From positions 1-44,313 of the forward strand of contig CAZQYC010000028.1 in assembly GCA_964597495.1 (NCBI GenBank): a stretch of DNA of 44,313 nt, given 5' to 3'. Below the pieces are notes generated by a model, which was not told the origin of the DNA, searched no databases, and saw only the letters and a list, made by a program, of their open reading frames with translations. The stretch is from CAZQYC01 sp964597495 (GTDB lineage: Bacteria > Pseudomonadota > Gammaproteobacteria > Steroidobacterales > Steroidobacteraceae). Of the stretch, positions 38,106-44,313 are shown in pieces. Every line of letters begins with the position of its first letter. Position 1 is the stretch's first letter. The translations under genes were made by a program, and so were the position numbers.

Positions 38106-38158
38106 CGTTTACTGAATCTTTGACTACGAATGGTAGGCCCATAACTTGCAAATGTTAG

Positions 38159-38174
38159 CTGAGATATTTGACAG
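38159..38174. promoter_or_regulatory. Candidate lux box in the rsaM-luxR divergent region
   Basis: CTGAGATATTTGACAG fits CT-N12-AG. It is 53 bases upstream of the rsaM start, nearly the same distance as the luxI dyad from luxI, but only 22 bases before the luxR start codon. It could therefore activate rsaM while blocking luxR. The inner bases match the other two dyads only weakly. Confidence 0.5.
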
Positions 38175-38196
38175 TGGCCTTGGGAGGGTTTTTGCA

Positions 38197-38919
38197 ATGC
38201 CGGTGAATGTACTGCAGGAAGCGTTCGCGGCCATGGAGCGGGCGAACAGTTCGGCGGAATTGCGCGTCGAAATGGAGAGCTTTAGCAGGAAGATGGGCTT
38301 CGAAAGATTTGCGTACGCGCTCACCATCAATGCGCCTTCGCTCAAGCCTCAGCAATACATCATCAGCGGTTATCCAAGCGAGTGGACCGATCGCTACTTG
38401 GCGCGGAGATATTTCAAGATCGATCCGGTCATTCGCCATGCCGAGAACAGCACTCTCCCGGCAATTTGGGACGAGAAACGCTTTCACGGCGTCGAAGCGC
38501 AGGAATTCTGGGAAGAAGCGCGGGCGTTTGGTCTAAGTGCCGGGTTGACGTTCGCCGTCCATGAACAGCCGGGCGTGACGGGCGTATTCAGTCTCTCGCG
38601 AGACAAAGCGATCGACGTGCAAGATCAGAATCTCGCCGCGCTGGTTGGCCGAGCGCAGATGTTCGCGAGCGTATTGCACCATGCCGTTTGCCGCATCGAC
38701 CTGCCGAAACTTTTGCCGGAAGGCATCGCTTCCCTTACTGCGCGCGAGCGCGAATGCTTGAAGTGGGCGGCGGATGGGAAGACTGCGTGGGAAACCGGCC
38801 AAATTTTAGGCATCGCCGAGCGCACGGCCGTTTTTCATCTCGATAACGTCATGCAGAAGCTCGGGGCCGCCAATAAGATTCAGGCAATCGTGCGCGCGCT
38901 CGCCTTGAAACTGGTGTAG
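38197..38919 (+). CDS. luxR: LuxR-family acyl-homoserine-lactone receptor/regulator
   Basis: 240 residues from ATG 38197, placed eight bases after GGAGGG. Upstream TTG/ATG codons at 38146/38152 lack such a site and would run through the lux-type dyad. The N-terminal domain has the conserved signal-pocket residues Trp63, Tyr67, Asp76, Pro77 and Trp91. The C-terminal GerE helix-turn-helix spans about 178-235 (LTARERECLKWAADGKT, then VFHLDNVMQKLGA). It converges with luxI with only 15 bases between stops, a normal cognate-pair layout. The gene symbol is the family name. Its ligand is unknown. Confidence 0.95.
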   Translation: MPVNVLQEAFAAMERANSSAELRVEMESFSRKMGFERFAYALTINAPSLKPQQYIISGYPSEWTDRYLARRYFKIDPVIRHAENSTLPAIWDEKRFHGVEAQEFWEEARAFGLSAGLTFAVHEQPGVTGVFSLSRDKAIDVQDQNLAALVGRAQMFASVLHHAVCRIDLPKLLPEGIASLTARERECLKWAADGKTAWETGQILGIAERTAVFHLDNVMQKLGAANKIQAIVRALALKLV

Positions 38920-38934
38920 CGCCCGAACCGGGAG

Positions 38935-39525
38935 CTAGTGAAGGTCGATACTGGCATTTCGTTCCGCCGATTCGGCGACCGCGATGAAGAGCGCAACGTG
39001 ACGGCCGCCGTGTATGTGCGCAGGCGGAGCGATGCGCTGAACCCCGACGCCTGCTCGCATCAAAAGTTTTTCGATGGCGATGGAGGTGACGAGCGCCAGC
39101 TGCTCGATGCCGCGTTGCCGTGAGAATGCAATGACGGAACCGAGCAGTTCCAATGTGGGCTTGGAAAGCGAGAGAACGCATCCTTCCCGGGTCGACCGCA
39201 CGTCGATGGCGAAACGGCTCAATTCCCAGGTAGTCGAGTCGTTGGGCGCCGGTGCGGCGCCGAGAAGTTCCGGAAAAAGTTCCGGCAGCATGTAGGAGCC
39301 GGTCGTCGGGAGCAACCGCGCGCAAGCGGTCACTTCCCCATCTCCGTTGTGCGCCATGAAGTACACGGTATTTTCATGATCGTATTGATCTCGTTCCGTC
39401 CCTTGAATCAAGGGGAGCGACCATCCCAATCGATGGACGAACATCTCGTGGCGAAACTCATACATCGCGTCGATCATCCATGGAGCCAATTCATCCTGGC
39501 AACCGATCGCGATGTTCCGCATGAT
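38935..39525 (-). CDS. luxI: LuxI-family acyl-homoserine-lactone synthase
   Basis: 196 residues from ATG 39525, after GGGAGAGG at four bases. The longer frame from 39630 would overlap the lux box. With this start the invariant residues fall on the family numbering: Arg24, Phe28, Trp34, Asp45 and Asp48, followed by CARLLPT (Arg), and the Glu/Arg pair of WELSRFAI. The enzyme makes an acyl-homoserine lactone from S-adenosylmethionine and an acyl carrier. The acyl chain cannot be read from the sequence. A lux-type dyad 58 bases upstream suggests positive autoregulation by the adjacent LuxR. Confidence 0.95.
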   Translation of the reverse strand: MMRNIAIGCQDELAPWMIDAMYEFRHEMFVHRLGWSLPLIQGTERDQYDHENTVYFMAHNGDGEVTACARLLPTTGSYMLPELFPELLGAAPAPNDSTTWELSRFAIDVRSTREGCVLSLSKPTLELLGSVIAFSRQRGIEQLALVTSIAIEKLLMRAGVGVQRIAPPAHIHGGRHVALFIAVAESAERNASIDLH

Positions 39526-39583
39526 GCCTCTCCCGTGTCTCCCGCGTTCGTTGAATGTCCGCTTTGGGGAAGGCGCTTCGTAA

Positions 39584-39599
39584 CTGGAAACGTTTACAG
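39584..39599 (-). promoter_or_regulatory. Candidate lux box upstream of luxI
   Basis: CTGGAAACGTTTACAG is a near-perfect dyad of the CT-N12-AG type, with a fully symmetric AAACGTTT centre. It lies 58 bases before the luxI start codon. The flank AACTGGAAAC is repeated in front of the exporter operon. Confidence 0.72.
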
Positions 39600-39716
39600 G
39601 ACGCTCGTTCGTAGCGATACTCATCGCCAAACTTTATTTCTTCGAGTTAAGCGAGAGTTCGGCGCCGATGCCGTCGGTTGGATCGTCGGTCCTTCATCCT
39701 CTATCGTTGAGTGCTC

Positions 39717-40325
39717 ATGAACTTTTCCACATTCGCGTTGACACCCGCCCTGGTTATTTTCGTTGCCACGCTAGCGGTGAGCGTGCTTGGTCTTACGACA
39801 TCGCCGAAACTCCTCGATGGCAGTTTGTTTCGGCCTTATTGGTTCTTGCGCAAGCGGCAGTACGACACGCTCCTCATGAGCGGTCTTGTGCATGCCGATT
39901 TCGCGCATCTCCTTTTTAATATGATGACGTTCTACTTCTTCGCATTTCCGCTGGAACGCCGGATTGGCGGCGGGATGTTTGCGGTGCTGTATGCGCTGGG
40001 ATTGTCGTTGAGCGAGCTCGGGACTTACCGCAAGCATCGGAACGACCCGGAGTACGCGACGCTTGGAGCGTCGGGCGCGATATCGGCAGTGCTGTTTGCA
40101 GCGATCGTTTACGATCCGACCAGCAGCTTGATCCTTTTTCCATTGCCGATTCCGATTCCCGCGCCGCTCTTCGCGGTGGGCTATTTGGCGTACACGTATT
40201 ACTCCGCGCGTCATCTGCAGGGGCGCATCAATCACGATGCACATTTAGGGGGTGCATTGACCGGATTGGCATTTGTCGCCGTCACCGATCCCGGAGCATA
40301 CGGGCAGCTATTGCGGATGTTTTAG
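39717..40325 (+). CDS. Rhomboid-family intramembrane serine protease
   Basis: 202 residues, about six membrane segments. The signatures are HADFAHLLFN (His59, His64 and Asn68 fit HxxxxHxxxN), the nucleophile motif GASG with Ser119, and the catalytic-dyad His in HDAHLGGALTG (His176). Rhomboids cut transmembrane segments of membrane proteins. Substrates are unknown here. ATG 39717 is used. The GTG six bases earlier is an alternative, and neither has a strong ribosome site. The gene is divergent from luxI and ends at the CTAG-heptamer hairpin. Confidence 0.92.
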   Translation: MNFSTFALTPALVIFVATLAVSVLGLTTSPKLLDGSLFRPYWFLRKRQYDTLLMSGLVHADFAHLLFNMMTFYFFAFPLERRIGGGMFAVLYALGLSLSELGTYRKHRNDPEYATLGASGAISAVLFAAIVYDPTSSLILFPLPIPIPAPLFAVGYLAYTYYSARHLQGRINHDAHLGGALTGLAFVAVTDPGAYGQLLRMF

Positions 40326-40333
40326 CGGGAAGC

Positions 40334-40402
40334 CACTAGGCTCTAGTTACTAGGCGCTAGCCAGAAGTATTCGGAAATCTGGCTAGCCGCTAGAGCCTAG
40401 TG
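40334..40402. repeat. Long imperfect hairpin built of CTAG-centred heptamers
   Basis: CACTAGGCTCTAG and GCTAGCCAGA on the left arm (40334-40365) are exactly complementary to blocks of the right arm (40378-40402). The left arm has seven extra bases, one heptamer, and the loop is 12 bases. Both arms consist of seven-base units of the form NNCTAGN. It fills the gap between the convergent rhomboid and VWA genes and may end transcription from both sides, although there is no T-tract. Confidence 0.75.
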
Positions 40403-40415
40403 CCGACGGTTAAGG

Positions 40416-43400
40416 TCAACGCGGAATCGTGGAGACCGGTTGCGGTTCCACGCGCTTTCGATAGCAGCAAAGCAGCAAGGCGAGCAGCATTAACAAGAAC
40501 AGGATCAGTACCACGCGCGTAATCCAGCACGGAACGCAGGTTCGCGACGGTGGCGTCGGTTCGGGCTGCATCAGCGTGAGATAGCGGGTGGCCTCGCGAT
40601 TGCCGATTTCGCCGCGGTCGTTGTACCCGACCGAACGGAAGAGGAACTTGTAGACGTTCGGCGTCGCCGTTTGCAGGAAGTGATTCGACCACGTGGCGTC
40701 GCCTGAGACTTGATCGCCGTGCGTGCCGTCGTCGTACAGCGTGACGTTATGCGTGGTGCCGCCTTGCGAGGTGACGTTGACGTTGATGTTGCCTTTCGGC
40801 GCCGGCCAGCCGCGATCCGTGAGCGTCGCCGTGAGGAGCACGTCCGCGCCTGGTAAGTTGTTGCTCGGCGCAAGCGCCACTTTCATCCGGTAGTCCGAAG
40901 CAACGGCCGCAGCGAATCCCACCGGCACCAATCCCTGATAGGGGCTCAGATAGCTGTCGTAGTGAATGTTCGATTCGGCAAGCGCTTGTTTGACGACGTC
41001 GCGCCGCCACTTGCCGTTGGGTTTTAGCCTTACGATCCAATCGCCGACATAGGTATGCGCCAGCGAGATGTCGGGGAAAATGATGCGATACACGCGATAG
41101 GTATGCCGCTTGCTTTCTTGAACGGGAATGCCGCCGATGGTGACGCCGGGAACGATGACGTTGTTCTGCGGACTCACGAATTCCAGATCGTAGAATTGGC
41201 GCAGTGCCGGATCGTCGAGTACCAAGAAGGTCGCGCTTTGGTCTGAAGAAATAATTCCGGCCTTGGCGATGGTGATCGGTCCAGGGTTCGTGAGATTCAC
41301 GGCGTACGTCGGATCGAGTACCAAGTCCATGTCGGTCGCGTGCGCGAAGATCTTGAAGTAAAAAGTTTCCAGGTCGAACAGCGTCGTCGCGCTGAGGCTC
41401 GACTGCACTTGGTGATAGCCGTTCGTCACGTTGGTGATCTGTTGCAGCTTGGTCGGCTCGATATCGTCGCCGAGCCCGATGCTGTACATCATGATGTTCG
41501 GCAACGTGTTGCGAATGGGTCCGATGACGTCGCCGATCCACGGTTCGCGGTTTTCCTTGCCGTCGGTGAGCACCACCATGACTTGGCGCCGCGGCGGGCT
41601 CGGCGCTCCGAGCTGGAAGGCGGCCGTTTGCATCGCGCCGCCGATGCCGGTCGCGTTGTCGGGTTTCAACTTGCTAATGTCCGCCAGCGCTGCATTCGAC
41701 AGCAAGTTATTGGCAATGTCGGTCTTGCGTGCGGCGGTCGTGAAGTCGAACGGCAGGTATACGCTGTTGGTGTCGTTGTATTTGACGAGTCCGATTTTGT
41801 CGCCCGTGCCCGTTCCGCCGATGTTGTCGCGTAACAAATCCGAATACAAGGTCGCGGCATCGCGCGCCGCGTCGATTTTCTTTCGCTCGCCGACGGCGTC
41901 GGCCATGCTGCCGCTGCGATCAAGCACCAGAAGCGTGTCGATCGGAATCGGATTGCGGCCGCGGCCGGTGAGCGTGATGCTCGGATTGCCGTCGTTGGTG
42001 GTTACTTGCACTTGAATCGTATGCGTTGCGATTGCCTGTGGCGAATAGGTGTACGTGAATACCTTGGGCGGCGAACCGGCCGCAATGGTGGTGCTAGTGG
42101 CCGCTGCGGTCTCGCTCCACTGCGCGGTATCCGTGCCGGTCGGCGCGGCAATGCTGACGTTGAGCGTGGCATCGCCGTCGTTGTGAATCACCAATGCTTT
42201 ACGGAAGGAGAATCCAAGTTCCACGTCGCCGTAATCGAGCGTTAGTTCCTCGATGCGCAGCTGCGGAGTGGGGGATCCCGTGCAAAGCGCGCGCAGTTGG
42301 TTGACTTGCGTTTCAAAGCCGGTGATGTTCCCGGGTGAGCCCTGAGGCATGGTCAGCGACAAAGCGCTTTCCAGCACGGTGTCGCAATAAGAGTCGGGAG
42401 AGTTGGGAATCGAATTGGCAGTCGATATTTTCGGAAAGCGGCCCGCTTGGCCTTGAACGTGACAAGACGTGCACTGACTCGGCGGAGCGCCCTCGAAGAT
42501 CTTGAGCGGTCCCGCATTCTGCGGCCAATTGGGATGGACGAACGGGTCATACCAGTTGTCGGGCATCGTGTTGACGCCCACGCCGCTCAAGTCGAGTTTC
42601 GATCCCGGGTGAATGACGTAGGGATTCTCCCCCGAGTGGCAGGTGGTGCAAATGCCACCGTCGCCGCCGAACAAGGTGCCGCCGCCCGCGAAATCCGTGA
42701 TCGGGCGCGAGTCGCCGAGCGGAATGGGAGATCCCTGGTCGTTTTCTTGGTTATCCCAGAAACACACGTTGCTCGAGGTCTTTCCCATGCAGATGACGCC
42801 CAGCAAATAGATGTCGCTGCCGTCGTCGCGTGGTAGTGCGTAGCAAACGCCTTCGGGGCTCGTACTCTTGTAGTAAAAGACGCGTGCGCGAAACCCCTGT
42901 GAAATGAATTTCGTCGTGAGCTCGCCGTTGTTGGTCCACTGCGGGCTGCCCCAGTCGGGCGGCCTGGGCACGCCGGCGTTGGCGCACTCATTTAAATAGT
43001 CCGTGCCTTCGTTGGTAGTCGAAAAAGGCAGCGCCCGCGGTTCGCGGGCGCCGATTTTCAACAGCTCTTCCGGCGGCACGAATTTCTTGTTGCGGAAAGC
43101 CCGCGAGCGAATCGCCGTCTTTAGAAAATTGTTTTTGCCGGCCATGGCGCCCATCGGATCGAGCGACGACGTGCGCGCTAACAGCCAGTCGACCAGCGCC
43201 GAGTTGGCATAAAGCCGCGTTTGCTCGTCCCATTTCTTATTCGTGGACAACCCGGTACGGGTCTTGTCGAATTCTTCACGCAACGCCGGCGTCAAATGTT
43301 CTCGCAGCTTCTTGATGTAATAGGCCTGGGAGCTTTCGATCATCGCGGGAGTCAGCGCAATCTCCTTGCCGCGTGCATTGAAGGCGGCGCCGTGTCCGAC

Positions 43401-43520
43401 GTAGGCGATCGGTTCGTCCGGGAAGGTTTGTGCCTGGAGAGCGCCCGTGAGCGCTAGAACGCTGCAAAGGCCGACGAACAATGCAATGCGCATCATGGTA
43501 TGTCTTACCTGAGTCTTCAT
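40416..43520 (-). CDS. Di-haem cytochrome c-type + VWA domain protein with C-terminal membrane anchor
   Basis: 1034 residues from ATG 43520, seven bases after GGAG. Signal peptide about 8-31 (MMRIALFVGLCSVLALTGALQAQ). The N-terminal ~380 residues contain two haem-binding CxxCH motifs, CTTCH (about 291-295) and CTSCH (about 350-354), and several further cysteines. An Ig-like choice-of-anchor D-type domain follows (about 415-520), then a VWA domain starting with the canonical MIDAS DRSGSM near 533 and containing VLTDGKENREP. A beta-rich part with TLYDDGTHGDQVSGDA follows, and finally a hydrophobic anchor (VVLILFLLMLLALLLCC) and a short basic tail. It probably sits in the inner membrane facing the periplasm. 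It may bind metal-dependently to a partner and carry electrons, but the function is not known. Confidence 0.88.
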   Translation of the reverse strand: MKTQVRHTMMRIALFVGLCSVLALTGALQAQTFPDEPIAYVGHGAAFNARGKEIALTPAMIESSQAYYIKKLREHLTPALREEFDKTRTGLSTNKKWDEQTRLYANSALVDWLLARTSSLDPMGAMAGKNNFLKTAIRSRAFRNKKFVPPEELLKIGAREPRALPFSTTNEGTDYLNECANAGVPRPPDWGSPQWTNNGELTTKFISQGFRARVFYYKSTSPEGVCYALPRDDGSDIYLLGVICMGKTSSNVCFWDNQENDQGSPIPLGDSRPITDFAGGGTLFGGDGGICTTCHSGENPYVIHPGSKLDLSGVGVNTMPDNWYDPFVHPNWPQNAGPLKIFEGAPPSQCTSCHVQGQAGRFPKISTANSIPNSPDSYCDTVLESALSLTMPQGSPGNITGFETQVNQLRALCTGSPTPQLRIEELTLDYGDVELGFSFRKALVIHNDGDATLNVSIAAPTGTDTAQWSETAAATSTTIAAGSPPKVFTYTYSPQAIATHTIQVQVTTNDGNPSITLTGRGRNPIPIDTLLVLDRSGSMADAVGERKKIDAARDAATLYSDLLRDNIGGTGTGDKIGLVKYNDTNSVYLPFDFTTAARKTDIANNLLSNAALADISKLKPDNATGIGGAMQTAAFQLGAPSPPRRQVMVVLTDGKENREPWIGDVIGPIRNTLPNIMMYSIGLGDDIEPTKLQQITNVTNGYHQVQSSLSATTLFDLETFYFKIFAHATDMDLVLDPTYAVNLTNPGPITIAKAGIISSDQSATFLVLDDPALRQFYDLEFVSPQNNVIVPGVTIGGIPVQESKRHTYRVYRIIFPDISLAHTYVGDWIVRLKPNGKWRRDVVKQALAESNIHYDSYLSPYQGLVPVGFAAAVASDYRMKVALAPSNNLPGADVLLTATLTDRGWPAPKGNINVNVTSQGGTTHNVTLYDDGTHGDQVSGDATWSNHFLQTATPNVYKFLFRSVGYNDRGEIGNREATRYLTLMQPEPTPPSRTCVPCWITRVVLILFLLMLLALLLCCYRKRVEPQPVSTIPR

Positions 43521-43638
43521 CGCTATGCTCCGTTGTCGCTAATGAGCAGAGCGTATAGGTTCGCCGCTTCCTGTCGATTGGACTAACGGGCATGAATGCG
43601 CCTCACGATAGTTGGGTACAGTATCGGCGGACACTCTT

Positions 43639-44313
<675 letters not shown>

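Overview
The window looks like a chromosomal accessory region of a Gram-negative proteobacterium of moderately high GC. Supporting signs are lipoprotein and Sec signals, outer-membrane beta-barrels ending in aromatic residues, an RND/MMPL exporter, and a LuxI/LuxR/RsaM quorum-sensing set. A gammaproteobacterium is my best guess, but that is inference. No RNA genes, CRISPR arrays, transposases or phage genes were seen.

Region 1 (1-7014): the 3' part of a very large RHS/YD-repeat protein that runs in from the left edge. After the canonical RHS core end it carries a C-terminal domain with a full metzincin zinc signature and a Met-turn-like segment. A small lipoprotein gene follows, as an immunity gene would, and then about 1 kb with no convincing gene.

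Region 2 (7015-10232): two near-identical genes for a small secreted six-cysteine protein. They flank an M61-type metallopeptidase gene that appears frameshifted at its 5' end. Both copies share the same downstream stem-loop.

Region 3 (10233-17019): a coupled gene pair on the minus strand, a small exported protein followed by a 1417-residue alpha/beta-hydrolase + VWA + beta-barrel fusion. A small DUF5062-like gene and a TetA-type MFS transporter follow on the plus strand.

Region 4 (17027-39599): the centrepiece, a quorum-sensing-linked lipid/polyketide gene cluster. About 20 kb (37189 down to 17027) is tightly packed on the minus strand: MMPL exporter, LolA-like periplasmic protein, outer-membrane barrel, fatty acyl-AMP ligase (FAAL), acyl-CoA-dehydrogenase-like enzyme, free ACP, KS-AT*-ACP-C-FkbH-ACP megasynthase, KS-AT-ACP-C megasynthase and type II thioesterase. 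Upstream lie rsaM (minus), luxR (plus) and luxI (minus). Three CT-N12-AG dyads sit in the promoter regions of the exporter operon, the rsaM/luxR pair and luxI. Proposed logic (inference): a fatty acid is activated by FAAL, loaded on ACP, desaturated, and extended. It is then joined, probably through an ester, to a glyceryl unit placed on ACP by the FkbH domain, extended again with malonyl-CoA, and released by the last C domain or the thioesterase. There is no adenylation domain and no KR/DH/ER domain. I do not recognise the cluster as a characterised one.

Region 5 (39717-44313): a rhomboid protease, a di-haem cytochrome + VWA + membrane-anchor protein, and a YpfJ-type zinc peptidase. Two intergenic spots carry heptamer repeats centred on CTAG, one folded as a long hairpin and one as a perfect tandem array running off the right edge.
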